Source: Kocuria salsicia (GTDB taxonomy: Bacteria > Actinomycetota > Actinomycetes > Actinomycetales > Micrococcaceae). From it: a DNA stretch of 64,000 nucleotides. The stretch covers positions 124,001 through 188,000 of the forward strand of contig NZ_VELE01000002.1 in NCBI RefSeq assembly GCF_007681555.1, in the 5' to 3' direction. Below, piece after piece: positions 21,018-29,888 of this stretch. The notes beneath the pieces are model-generated. The model did not search any database. It had not been told where the DNA came from and was given only the letters and a program-made list of their open reading frames with translations. Position 1 is the stretch's first letter, and each line of letters opens with the position of its first letter. The position numbers and the translations under genes were made by a program.

Positions 21018-22382
21018 TCAGGCCGAGCGCAGCAGCATGGCCACGCCCTGGCCGCCGGCGGCGCACACCGAGATCAGTGCGGTCTGCGGCTTGCCCTCCG
21101 CCTTGGCGCGCGCCGCGAGCTCCTTGGCTGTGGAGGCCACGATGCGACCACCGGTGGCGGCGAACGGGTGGCCGGTGGCCAGCGACGAGCCGTTGACGTT
21201 GAGCTTGCTGCGGTCGATCGAGCCCAGCGGCTTGTCCAGGCCCAGGCGCTCCTTGCAGAACTCGGGGGACTCCCACGCCTTCATGATGGACAGCACGGTG
21301 GAGGCGAATGCCTCGTGGATCTCCACGAGGTCCAGGTCCTGCAGCGTGAGGCCCTGGCGGGCGAGCAGCCGCGGCACGGCGTAGGCCGGAGCCATCAGCA
21401 GGCCTTCGTTGCCGGTCACGAAGTCCACCGCGGCGGCCTCGCTGTCCACGACCTCCGCGAGCGGGGTCAGGCCGTGGTCCGAGGCCCACTCGTCCGTGGT
21501 GATGAGCACTGCGGAGGCACCGTCCGTGAGCGGAGTGGAGTTACCGGCGGTCATGGTTGCCTCCCCCGCAAGCTTCTTGCCGAAGACGGGGTTCAGGGCG
21601 CCGAGCTTCTCCACGGTGGAGCCCGGACGCATGTTGTTGTCCTTGGACAGGCCCTTGAACGGGGTGACGAGGTCGTCGAAGAACCCGCGGTCGTACGCTG
21701 CGGCGAGGTTGTTGTGGGACGCGGCGGCCAGCTCGTCCTGCGCGAGGCGGGTGATCTCCCACTTCAGTGCGGTGATCGCCTGGTGCTCACCCATGCTCAG
21801 ACCCGTGCGGGGCTCTCCCGAGGTGGGGACCGAGGGGGCCAGGTCACCGGGGCGCAGGCCCTTGAACGCCTTGATCTTCTCGGCGGTGGTCTTGGCGCGC
21901 TGCAGGCGCAGCAGCGCGTGGCGCAGCCGCTCGCTCACGGCGATGGGCGCGTCCGAGGAGGAGTCGACACCACCGGCGATGCCGGCCTCGATCTGACCCA
22001 GGCGGATCTTGTTGGAGATCGAGCTGACGGTCTCCATGCCCGTGGCGCACGCCATCTGAACATCGTAGGCCGGGGTGGCCGCGTCCAGGGCGGAGCCCAG
22101 CACGGACTCGCGGGTCAGGTTGAAGTCCCGCGAGTGCTTGATGACGGCGCCGGCGGCCACGGCACCCAGGCGCTCACCGGCGATCCCGGTGCGTGCCACG
22201 AGGCCGTCGAGCGCGGCGGTCAGCATGTCCTGGTTGGACGCGTTCGCGTACGCACCGCCGGCCCGGGAGAAGGGAATGCGGTTGCCAGCGACCACCACGG
22301 GGCGGGGACCGGCGGCGTTCGAGGCGTGCTTGCCCGCGGCGTGCGTGGACGTGGAGTTCGGCTTCTGTGTGTTCTCGGACAT
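21018..22382 (-). CDS. fadI: Acetyl-CoA acyltransferase (FadI/FadA-type thiolase)
   Basis: A 454-residue thiolase for the last step of fatty acid beta-oxidation. The active-site residues are present: nucleophilic Cys in VQMACATGMETV, His in EIHEAFASTV, a GHPFAATGGR motif, and the second Cys in SVCAAGGQGVA. An extended N-terminus and inserted loops match the longer FadI form. CAGGAG lies 9 nt before the ATG. Divergent from the TetR gene, with a palindrome between them, so it is a likely target of that regulator. Confidence 0.92.
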   Translation of the reverse strand: MSENTQKPNSTSTHAAGKHASNAAGPRPVVVAGNRIPFSRAGGAYANASNQDMLTAALDGLVARTGIAGERLGAVAAGAVIKHSRDFNLTRESVLGSALDAATPAYDVQMACATGMETVSSISNKIRLGQIEAGIAGGVDSSSDAPIAVSERLRHALLRLQRAKTTAEKIKAFKGLRPGDLAPSVPTSGEPRTGLSMGEHQAITALKWEITRLAQDELAAASHNNLAAAYDRGFFDDLVTPFKGLSKDNNMRPGSTVEKLGALNPVFGKKLAGEATMTAGNSTPLTDGASAVLITTDEWASDHGLTPLAEVVDSEAAAVDFVTGNEGLLMAPAYAVPRLLARQGLTLQDLDLVEIHEAFASTVLSIMKAWESPEFCKERLGLDKPLGSIDRSKLNVNGSSLATGHPFAATGGRIVASTAKELAARAKAEGKPQTALISVCAAGGQGVAMLLRSA

Positions 22383-22437
22383 GGGGGTTGCTCCTGAGGG
22401 TTTGTGCGATGTGGATCACTTGAAGCCCACAGTAGCT

Positions 22438-22452
22438 GATACTCTCGGTATC
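22438..22452. promoter_or_regulatory. Palindromic operator between fadI and the TetR gene
   Basis: GATAC-TCTCG-GTATC, a perfect 5-bp inverted repeat ending 1 nt before the TetR GTG. It lies about 56 bp upstream of fadI, in the divergent promoter region, where an autoregulating TetR dimer would be expected to bind. Short, so only suggestive. Confidence 0.45.
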
Positions 22453-23133
22453 GTGAAACAGGTCACGAACCCCGTCGATGGCAGAAACAGCCGCTGGCAG
22501 CGACACCGCGCCAGGCGGCGCATAGAGCTGATCACGGCCGCGCGCGACGCCGTGGCCGCGCACGGCGCCGCCATCTCCATGGAGGAGATCGCCACCGCGT
22601 GCGGCACCTCGAAGTCCGTGTTCTACCGGTACTTCAAGGACAAGGCCGGCGTGCAGGCGGCCGTGGGCGAGTACTTCGTGACACGGATGCGCCGCCGCAT
22701 GGTGGCCGCGGCGAGCGAGGCGGACACCTTCGCCGCCATGATCCACGCGCTGGTCTCGGAGTACCTTCGCTCCGTTGCGGGCTCGGCCGAGGTCTACCGC
22801 TTCGTCGTGACCGCCCCGGATGAGCAAGATTCCACCATCGAGCGTTTCGTCGACTCAGTGCGGGACCTGCTCGTGGAGCAGCACCTGCGGCTCCACGGCG
22901 ACGAGGCCATGAACACCGCGGTGCTGCGGTGCTGGGCCGCCTCGACCGTGGGCATGGTTCGCGGCGCCGGGGAGGCGTGGCTCGCGCAGGGCGACGCCCC
23001 GGGACTTCCGGACCGTCACGACATGAGCAGCACCATCACCGCATGGGCCGTGGAGGGTCTGCGCCCCCTGGGCAGCGGCGGCCCGCCGGGAAGGCCCGAC
23101 GTCGCATCGCCCCTCTCGTCGACCCACCCCTAG
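22453..23133 (+). CDS. TetR-family transcriptional regulator
   Basis: A 226-residue repressor-type protein. The N-terminal helix-turn-helix is AAHGAAISMEEIATACGTSKSVFYRYFKDKAG, typical of TetR; the remainder is an all-helical ligand domain. GTG at VKQVTNP gives a short basic tail before the DNA-binding domain; a GTG three codons later is an alternative. Its position between the thiolase and the acyl-CoA oxidase/dehydrogenase suggests it senses an acyl-CoA and controls both, in the manner of FadR-like TetR proteins (inference). Confidence 0.9.
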   Translation: MKQVTNPVDGRNSRWQRHRARRRIELITAARDAVAAHGAAISMEEIATACGTSKSVFYRYFKDKAGVQAAVGEYFVTRMRRRMVAAASEADTFAAMIHALVSEYLRSVAGSAEVYRFVVTAPDEQDSTIERFVDSVRDLLVEQHLRLHGDEAMNTAVLRCWAASTVGMVRGAGEAWLAQGDAPGLPDRHDMSSTITAWAVEGLRPLGSGGPPGRPDVASPLSSTHP

Positions 23134-23223
23134 TTCTGCATCCCCTCACCCTTTTCCTCTTCCCGCAACCATGACCCTCACCCCGGACGGACCAACCGTC
23201 CACGAGAAAATTCAGGAGTCACC

Positions 23224-25338
23224 ATGTCCACCACTTCGGTCAGCGGAACCATTCCGGACACCGATCGCATCGAGGACCTGCCCGAGGAGGGTGCCACCGC
23301 GCCGTCGGGCATCGACACCGCCGAGCTCGGCGCCATCCTGCTCGGGCGCTGGCCCGAGGCCCGCCTGGCTGCCCGCAAGCGCGCCGAGGATCCCCGCTTC
23401 CAGTCCAAGTACGACCAGACGGTCGCGGACCAGCGCGCCACCACGCTGGAGCAGCTCAAGCTGCTCACCGAGGCCGGGCCGCAGTACCTGGGCATGCCCG
23501 AGAGCGTGGGCGGCGCCATGAGCCCCGGGGCGAACCTCTCCGCGTTCGAGGAGCTCGTGCTGGCGGACCCCTCTCTGCAGATCAAGTCCGGCGTGCAGTG
23601 GGGTCTGTTCGGCTCCGCGGTGCTGAACCTGGGCACCGAGGAGCACCACAAGAAGTGGCTGCCTGCCATCCTGGACCTCAGCATGCCCGGCGCGTTCGCC
23701 ATGACGGAGATCGGCCACGGCTCGGACGTCGCCTCGATCGGCACCACCGCCACGTACATCCCCGAGACGGACGAGTTCGAGATCCACACCCCCTTCAAGG
23801 CGGCGTGGAAGGACTACCTGGGCAATGCCGCCCTGCACGGCCGAGCCGCCACCGTGTTCGCGCAGCTGATCGTGGACGGCATGAACCACGGCGTGCACTG
23901 CCTCTACGTGCCGCTGCGCGACGAGAACGGCGAGTTCCTGCCCGGTGTGGGCGGCGAGGACGACGGCCGCAAAGGCGGGCTCAACGGCATCGACAATGGC
24001 CGCCTTCACTTCGACCACGTGCGCGTGCCCCGCACCAACCTGCTCAACAAGTACGGGGACGTGGACGAGAACGGCGTCTACTCCTCCCCCATCCCGTCCC
24101 CGGGCCGCCGCTTCTTCACGATGATCGGCACCCTGGTGCAGGGCCGCGTGTCCCTGGACGGCGCGGCGACGATCGCCAACCAGGCCGCACTGAGCATCGC
24201 CGTGCGCTACGCGGAGCAGCGCCGCCAGTTCACCTCGGACTCGGACATCCGCGAGCAGACACTGCTGGACTACCAGCGCCACCAGCGCCGGCTGATTCCC
24301 CGCATCGCGGAGACGTACGCGATGGCGTTCGCCCACCAGCAGCTGCTGGACAAGTTCCACGAGGTCTTCTCCGGGCAGGACGAGTCCGACGGCAACCGCC
24401 AGGAGCTCGAGACCCTCGCGGCGGCGTTCAAGCCCATGTCCACCTGGAGCGCCCTGGACACCCTGCAGGAGTGCCGCGAGGCGTGCGGCGGCGCAGGCTT
24501 CATGGCCAAGAACCGCTTCGTGGAGCTGCGTGCGGACCTGGACGTGTATGTGACCTTCGAAGGCGACAACACCATCCTGCTGCAGCTCGTGGCCAAGCGC
24601 CTGCTCAACGACTACTCGGCCGAGTTCAAGAACGCGGACGTGGGAGTCATGGCCCGCTACGTGGCGGACCGTGCGACCGAGGCGGGGTTCAACCGCTCGG
24701 GGCTGCGCAAGCTCACCCAGGCGTTCTCGGACACCGGGGACTCCCGCAAGTCCGTCAACGCCCTGCGCGATCCCGCCGCCCAGCGCGCGCTGCTCACGGA
24801 CCGCGTGCAGACGATGGTCGGGGACGTCGCGGAGGAGCTTCGCGCCGTGGCCCGCAAGTCCCGCACCGAGCAGGCCGAGGCTTTCAACCGCAACCAGAAC
24901 CGGCTGCTGGAGGCAGCGCGTTCCCACGCGCAGCTGCTGCAGTGGGAGGCGTTCACCTCCGGTCTGGAGAAGATCGAGGACCCGGACACCAAGCGCGTGC
25001 TCACGTGGCTGCGGGACCTCTTCGGCCTGCACCTGATCGAGCAGGACCTCGCCTGGTACCTCTCCTACGGCCGCCTGTCCATGCGCCGCGGCCGTGCACT
25101 GGAGTCCTACATCAACCGCCTGATCGCGCGGCTGCGGCCGTACTCGCTGGAGCTCGTGGACGCCTTTGGGCTCTCCCCCGAGCTGCTGCGCGCGGAGATC
25201 GGTGGCACGGTGGAGGCCGAGCGTCAGCAGGAGGCGGAGGACTACTACCGCCGGCTGCGTGCCAGCGGTGACGCCCCCGTCAAGGAGCCCAAGCCCGCCA
25301 AGGACCCGGGAGCCCAGACGCGCGGCCACCACGCCTGA
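23224..25338 (+). CDS. Acyl-CoA oxidase/dehydrogenase-family flavoenzyme
   Basis: A 704-residue FAD enzyme for the first oxidation of acyl-CoA. It is far longer than standard acyl-CoA dehydrogenases (about 385 residues) and follows the acyl-CoA oxidase layout: ACAD N and middle domains with AFAMTEIGHGSDVASIGTTA, GAGFMAKNRF, and a FEGDNTILLQLVAKRLL segment where oxidases carry the catalytic Glu. A C-terminal oxidase-like helical domain extends to the end. Whether oxygen or a flavoprotein is the electron acceptor cannot be decided here. AGGAG lies just before the ATG. Functionally linked to FadI, MaoC and FabG in this block. Confidence 0.88.
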   Translation: MSTTSVSGTIPDTDRIEDLPEEGATAPSGIDTAELGAILLGRWPEARLAARKRAEDPRFQSKYDQTVADQRATTLEQLKLLTEAGPQYLGMPESVGGAMSPGANLSAFEELVLADPSLQIKSGVQWGLFGSAVLNLGTEEHHKKWLPAILDLSMPGAFAMTEIGHGSDVASIGTTATYIPETDEFEIHTPFKAAWKDYLGNAALHGRAATVFAQLIVDGMNHGVHCLYVPLRDENGEFLPGVGGEDDGRKGGLNGIDNGRLHFDHVRVPRTNLLNKYGDVDENGVYSSPIPSPGRRFFTMIGTLVQGRVSLDGAATIANQAALSIAVRYAEQRRQFTSDSDIREQTLLDYQRHQRRLIPRIAETYAMAFAHQQLLDKFHEVFSGQDESDGNRQELETLAAAFKPMSTWSALDTLQECREACGGAGFMAKNRFVELRADLDVYVTFEGDNTILLQLVAKRLLNDYSAEFKNADVGVMARYVADRATEAGFNRSGLRKLTQAFSDTGDSRKSVNALRDPAAQRALLTDRVQTMVGDVAEELRAVARKSRTEQAEAFNRNQNRLLEAARSHAQLLQWEAFTSGLEKIEDPDTKRVLTWLRDLFGLHLIEQDLAWYLSYGRLSMRRGRALESYINRLIARLRPYSLELVDAFGLSPELLRAEIGGTVEAERQQEAEDYYRRLRASGDAPVKEPKPAKDPGAQTRGHHA

Positions 25339-25356
25339 CCGGCGCGCTTGACGCAC

Positions 25357-25398
25357 GCGGCCCCGGGGCATCGTCGGACGACGACGCCGCGGGGCCGC
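25357..25398. terminator. Bidirectional terminator between the acyl-CoA oxidase and PP2C genes
   Basis: A 20-bp stem with two mismatches and a 2-nt centre, GCGGCCCCGGGGCATCGTCG against CGACGACGCCGCGGGGCCGC. It starts 19 nt after one stop and ends 16 nt before the other, serving convergent genes. Confidence 0.8.
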
Positions 25399-25413
25399 TT
25401 CAGCGCGCGGGTC

Positions 25414-26331
25414 TCAGCGGACGCGCGGGATGGTGCTGGTGTGGGCCGCTGGATCCTCGGCGTCGAGGGCGTCCGCGACCACCAGCGTCACGTTGTCCCG
25501 GCCGCCGGTGCGCAGGGCCGCCTGGACGAGCACGTCCGCCGCCTCCTTGGGGTGGCGCACCGAGTGCAGGACGCGCGCGATGTGCGCCGGGGAGAGCTCG
25601 CCGGTGAGACCGTCCGAGCACATCAGCAGCCGCTGGCCCGGCACCGCGGGCACCACGACCACGTCCGGTTCCCAGATCTGTCCCGTGCCCAGTGCCCGGG
25701 TGATCACGTTGCGGCGCGGGTGCACGAGCGCCTGCGCGGGAGTCAGCTGCCCGATCGAGACCAGGTACTGCACCTCCGAGTGGTCCACAGTCAGCTGGGT
25801 GACCCCCACCGGGCCGGAGGCCTCCGTGACCTCCTCGCCCACGAGCGGACCCGTGAGCTGGTAGGTGCGGGAGTCCCCCACGTTGAAGATGATCCACAGC
25901 CACGCGCCCTCGATCTCCACGAGCCACGCACCGGTGACCGTGGTCCCGGCCCGGGTGCCGCACTGCGCCTGGATGGCCTGGTCCGCCTCCCACAGCACCG
26001 AACGCACGCGGTGCACGGCGTCCAGCGCCCCGTTGGGGACGTCCGGGTCCAGCTTGAGCTGGCGGTCGATGGTCGCGCGGAAGCGGGCGACGTCGGAACC
26101 CGGCTCGGGCTCCGTGATCCGGTAGTCGCGGAAGTCGTCCAGGGAGAACAGGTCCGAGGCGCCGAGGGTCGCGACGCACAGTGCACTGGCCACCTCGCCG
26201 GCCTCGTGGCCGCCCATGCCGTCCGCGACGGCGCACATCGTGTCGGTCACGATCAGGGCGTCCTCGTTCGTCTCGCGGCGCAGGCCACGGTCCGTGACTC
26301 CGCCCGACCGGATCGTGAGTGCTTCGCTCAT
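25414..26331 (-). CDS. PP2C-family Ser/Thr protein phosphatase
   Basis: A 305-residue metal-dependent phosphatase. Motifs in order: TDRGLRRETNEDAL (first metal-binding Asp), VADGMGGHEAGEVAS, NVGDSRTYQL, LMCSDGLTGELS and GGRDNVTLVVA, covering the metal-binding Asp residues. Its ATG overlaps the stop of the cyclase gene (ATGA). No transmembrane segment, so cytoplasmic. Relatives oppose PknA/PknB-type kinases, but no kinase gene is nearby. Coupling to a cyclase is unusual and treated as a finding. Confidence 0.92.
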   Translation of the reverse strand: MSEALTIRSGGVTDRGLRRETNEDALIVTDTMCAVADGMGGHEAGEVASALCVATLGASDLFSLDDFRDYRITEPEPGSDVARFRATIDRQLKLDPDVPNGALDAVHRVRSVLWEADQAIQAQCGTRAGTTVTGAWLVEIEGAWLWIIFNVGDSRTYQLTGPLVGEEVTEASGPVGVTQLTVDHSEVQYLVSIGQLTPAQALVHPRRNVITRALGTGQIWEPDVVVVPAVPGQRLLMCSDGLTGELSPAHIARVLHSVRHPKEAADVLVQAALRTGGRDNVTLVVADALDAEDPAAHTSTIPRVR

Positions 26332-27482
26332 TCGACCTCTTCCTCGAGGAGGGGCCCACGGCCCTGGCTGATCGACACCGGGCGCACGTCCCCGAAACCG
26401 CGCACGTTACGAGTGGGTTGGGGGGTGAGGACGAAGCGCTCGTCCCCCTCCAGGACCTTGGCGGTGGAGGCGTCCACCATCACGCCGCCCGGTTCGGTGA
26501 GGGCCACCAGCCGGGAGGCCAGGTTCACCGTGGGCCCGTAGAGGTCACCGAGGCGCGGCAGTACGCGCCCCCACACGAAGGCCACGCGCGCCTGCGGGAG
26601 CAGGGGGTCTTCACGAATGATCCGCGCGAGCGCCAGGGAGATCTGCGCGCCACCATCCGGGGTCTCCGCGAGGAACATGACCTCGTCCCCGATGGTCTTG
26701 ATCACGCGCCCGCCTCCGATCGAGATGACCTCCGCGCAGCGCTTCTCGAAGCGCTGGACGAGGTTCGCGAGCGTGCGCTCGTTCATCTGCCGGGACAGGG
26801 AGGTGTAGGAGACGAGGTCCGCGAAGCCGACACCGCGGGCCAGGGGCAGCGCGCCGCCGCCGGGATCGACGTCGTTGAGGCTCACGGTGGAGCCGTCTGC
26901 GCGCTCGCCCCTCATGGCCAGCCGCTGCACGGCCGCCGAGAGCTGACGGCGCCACGCGTAGCCAAGCAGTTGCTCGAGGGGCTCCAGCAGCTCGGGCAGC
27001 AGCCGCAGCAGCTCGCGGCGGGCAGCGGCGTCCGTCATGTCCCGGTGGGCGACCATGTCCTCCACGAGTGCCTCGATCTGCCACACGACCATGCGGTCCG
27101 TCAGCTGGGCCACGGAGCGGGCCAGGGACAGGGCCGCCTCCTCGCTGAGCTTTTCCTCCTGGACGAGGTTGGAAACCACGCGCAGGGCGCGGACGTCCTC
27201 GCCCGTGAAGTAGACGTCGTCGTCGCTGAGGTTGGGGAAGCCCAGGGCGCGCCAGATCTTCTGGGCCGACGCCGTGGACAGACCGGCTTCGCGCGCGGCT
27301 TCACGACGGCGCAGGTTGCGCTGGGAGCCCAGCAGCAGGGAATCGAGGTGGCGCACGGCCGCCTGGGACTCATCCGAGCCGTACAGGTTGGACTGCACAG
27401 GGTTGTTCAGGTTCAGGTTCAGCTGCTCTGTCTGGGGACCCGTCGCGTACCGTTGCGGGTCGTCAGAGGGGGCATCGGCCAC
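26328..27482 (-). CDS. Class III adenylate/guanylate cyclase with N-terminal regulatory domain
   Basis: A 384-residue cytoplasmic cyclase. After about 45 variable residues comes a helical domain (LRRREAAREAGLSTASAQKI to about residue 190) resembling the regulatory domain of mycobacterial Rv1264, which controls activity with pH. The catalytic domain (about 210-365) has metal Asp in VGFADLVSYT, the substrate Lys and second Asp in VIKTIGDEVMF, GDLYGPTVNLASRL with the transition-state Asn and Arg, so it looks active, with a purine specificity of adenylate type. GTG start is set by AGGAGG 6 nt upstream. Translationally coupled to the PP2C gene. Confidence 0.88.
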   Translation of the reverse strand: MADAPSDDPQRYATGPQTEQLNLNLNNPVQSNLYGSDESQAAVRHLDSLLLGSQRNLRRREAAREAGLSTASAQKIWRALGFPNLSDDDVYFTGEDVRALRVVSNLVQEEKLSEEAALSLARSVAQLTDRMVVWQIEALVEDMVAHRDMTDAAARRELLRLLPELLEPLEQLLGYAWRRQLSAAVQRLAMRGERADGSTVSLNDVDPGGGALPLARGVGFADLVSYTSLSRQMNERTLANLVQRFEKRCAEVISIGGGRVIKTIGDEVMFLAETPDGGAQISLALARIIREDPLLPQARVAFVWGRVLPRLGDLYGPTVNLASRLVALTEPGGVMVDASTAKVLEGDERFVLTPQPTRNVRGFGDVRPVSISQGRGPLLEEEVE

Positions 27483-27547
27483 CCGGTCCTCCTTGCTGGC
27501 TGTTGTACTACCGGCGGTACCGGCACGACGGTGTTGTCTGCACCACT

Positions 27548-28090
27548 CTAGGCCCACGAGTTGGACGCGCCCGCCGCGGACTCGCGCACCAGCTGCGCGA
27601 ACCGGGCCGGCTGGGGGCAGCCCGAGAGCTTGAGACCTCCCAGGTGGCCGAAGTCCGCGAGCACCGTGCCCCGGTCCAGGCTCTCCCGTGCCTCGCCCGG
27701 CGTCGCGGCTCCGCGGGTCACCCGCACGGAGCGCAGGGCCTCCAGGGGCAGGGCGACCTCACCGTTGCGCACGGGCGGGCCAACGAGTGCGAGCCGCCGG
27801 GTGGTCAGCACGAAGCGCGTTCGCAGCCACCGCCAGACCGGCGCCACCACGAAGTGCCACGCGGCCAGCAGCGCGGCGAGCGCGAGCACCCATCCCACGA
27901 CGGTGTGCACGGTGGTCCAGGGGGTGTCCGTGGGCCGCCAGGTCAGGTCCAGGACGCGGCTCAGCGCGGAGTAGCACAGCACGATCAACCACGCGGCGAG
28001 CGCAGGGCCTAGGAGTTTCAGGGGGTGCGCGCGGGTGTACACCACCGTCTCCTCCCCGGGCGCCAGGGCCAGCGCGCCGGCACGGCTCAC
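27548..28090 (-). CDS. Membrane protein with PH-like domain
   Basis: A 180-residue protein with two transmembrane helices (LLGPALAAWLIVLCYSALS and VVGWVLALAALLAAWHFVV). They are followed by a cytoplasmic PH-like domain (RFVLTTRRLALVGPPVRN to VLADFGHLGG), the YdbS/PH_2-type pattern. The GTG overlaps the birA stop, and in Mycobacterium a similar membrane protein also sits beside birA (Rv3278c-Rv3279c), so the link is conserved. Function is unknown. Confidence 0.85.
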   Translation of the reverse strand: MSRAGALALAPGEETVVYTRAHPLKLLGPALAAWLIVLCYSALSRVLDLTWRPTDTPWTTVHTVVGWVLALAALLAAWHFVVAPVWRWLRTRFVLTTRRLALVGPPVRNGEVALPLEALRSVRVTRGAATPGEARESLDRGTVLADFGHLGGLKLSGCPQPARFAQLVRESAAGASNSWA

Positions 28091-29121
28091 GCGCGGGCCG
28101 CCTGCCCGACCGCGGGACGTACGTGGACGACGTCGCCGGCGGAGAACTCTCGCAGGGCGCCGTCCTGTCCCCGCACCACCAGCTGACCGGCGGCGCCGAG
28201 GCCCACGGCGGTTCCCACGGCGGGCTGGTCCGTGCCCGGCAGCTGCACCGCGACGCGGCGGCCGATGGTGTCCAGCCGCGCCTCGATCTCCGTCCGCACG
28301 CTTCCGTGGGGGCCGAGCTCGCGGGCGGGGTCCTCGCCCACGCGCGACACGAGGTCCGCGAGGCGCTCCAGCACGGCGGTGAGAACGGCGGGCCGGTTGG
28401 GGACGGCGGCGTCGCCGCTGGAGGTGTCGGCGGCGGTTTCCAGGCGCAGGGACGTGGCGGTGGGCACCGGCAGCTCGGTCTGCGCGACATTTATGCCCGC
28501 GCCCACAACCACCGTGGGGGCGCTGCTTGCTCCTGCACCGCCGGTTGCCGCGGCTGGGACCATGGTGGCCAGGATGCCGCAGAGCTTGCGGTCGTGGACC
28601 AGGACGTCGTTGGGCCACTTGATGGTGGCAGGTGCGCCGGTGAGGTCCCGCACCGCACCGGTGACGGCGTGCGCCATGAGCAGGGTGAGCCACGGGACGA
28701 GTTCAGGACTCCAGGCGCGTCCGGCGTGGTCCACCGGCACGCACGCCACGGAGAAGGTCACCGCGGTGCCGGGCGGTGTCACCCACTGGCGGTTCAGCCT
28801 GCCCCTCCCGCCGGCCTGGAACCCGGCCACCACCGCACGGGGCGCGGACCCTGCGGGCGCGGCGTCTCCGGGCGCTGGCGCGCAGGGCGCGGAATCTCGG
28901 GGCGCTGCCCGTCGGGGCGAGGACTCTGCGAGGGTGGCCCCGTGGGACGCTCCCCCACCAGTCTGGTCCCAGGCCGCCGCCGCGATCCGCTCCGCGAGCC
29001 ACGCGTTCGTGGAGGCCACCGTGTCCAGCACCTCGACCTCGCCCCACCCGGCACCCCGCAGAGCGCGCGCCGCGTCCTCGGCACGGTAGTCCGCGGCGGG
29101 CTGGTCGGTGGTGGCGTCCAT
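28087..29121 (-). CDS. birA: Biotin-[acetyl-CoA carboxylase] ligase BirA
   Basis: Attaches biotin to the carboxylase carrier lysine; the acceptor is AccA3 encoded in this window. The 344-residue protein has no N-terminal DNA-binding domain, so it is a ligase only. Motifs: VASTNAWLAERI, GGRGRLNRQWVTPPG (biotinyl-AMP site) and TIKWPNDVLV with GAGINV. An insertion of about 45 residues rich in Ala and Pro separates the first two motifs, where relatives have about 15 residues. The ATG at MDATTD is chosen as the position matching the family start. Confidence 0.92.
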   Translation of the reverse strand: MDATTDQPAADYRAEDAARALRGAGWGEVEVLDTVASTNAWLAERIAAAAWDQTGGGASHGATLAESSPRRAAPRDSAPCAPAPGDAAPAGSAPRAVVAGFQAGGRGRLNRQWVTPPGTAVTFSVACVPVDHAGRAWSPELVPWLTLLMAHAVTGAVRDLTGAPATIKWPNDVLVHDRKLCGILATMVPAAATGGAGASSAPTVVVGAGINVAQTELPVPTATSLRLETAADTSSGDAAVPNRPAVLTAVLERLADLVSRVGEDPARELGPHGSVRTEIEARLDTIGRRVAVQLPGTDQPAVGTAVGLGAAGQLVVRGQDGALREFSAGDVVHVRPAVGQAARA

Positions 29122-29365
29122 GGGTCCTCTATTTCTGCTCTTCTGCTGCGGTCCTGGGCACGGGGGCATGCCCGCACCCGTGACATTTTAGGTGGGGTCC
29201 CCGACCTCCACAGCGGCCACCACCTGCGAGTTCGCCCGGCACCGCGGGCGAACCGAACCGGTCCCGGCCCGAGCCCCGGTTCGGCTCCCTGTTCGCGTCC
29301 CCGGTCCGCGCACGAGGGACCCACCTATGCTAGGGCGCACCACGAGAGTCCACGAGAGGAACCCC

Positions 29366-29659
29366 ATGAGCATCTTTGCCCTCACCTACATCTACGGCGG
29401 CCCACAGGAGGTCCTCGCCGAGCACCGCCCCGCGCACCGCGCCTACCTCCGTGAGCTGAACGAGCAGGGACGCAATCTCGCCTCGGGGCCGTTGGGGGAC
29501 GACGCGGCCCTGATCATCTTCTCAGCGGATTCCCAGCGGGAGGTCGAGGAGATCGTGGCGAAGGACCCCCTGGTGGTGCACGGCGCCGTCACCGAGCACG
29601 AGATCCAGCCGTGGAACGTGACCATCGGCTCCGTGGGCGGGGCGCCGCAGGGCTCCTGA
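29366..29659 (+). CDS. YciI-family protein
   Basis: A 97-residue YciI-like (ferredoxin-like fold) protein with [18 protein letters not shown] and DPLVVHGAV, where the family has conserved His and Asp residues. No established substrate; some members have dehalogenase-like activity. GAGAGGA lies 5 nt before the ATG; a TATGCT box about 35 nt upstream is a plausible -10 element. Confidence 0.88.
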   Translation: MSIFALTYIYGGPQEVLAEHRPAHRAYLRELNEQGRNLASGPLGDDAALIIFSADSQREVEEIVAKDPLVVHGAVTEHEIQPWNVTIGSVGGAPQGS

Positions 29660-29888
29660 GACGCGCAGGGGTGGAGTGGTGCGCGCGGAGGCCGGCGCTG
29701 CGGCGTCGTCGTCCGGAGGAATCCACCGGAGGCCCGGACGGGAACAGCGTGCCCACGGGCAAGAAAAGCCGCACAGATTGTGGGACCTCTACAAACATGC
29801 CCGGGAGTGCTGCAACTACACTGGAACCCGATCCTGGGCACCCGCGCGGCTGCCCGCCCCGTCATCCGTCTCGACAACGCGAGGTCCC

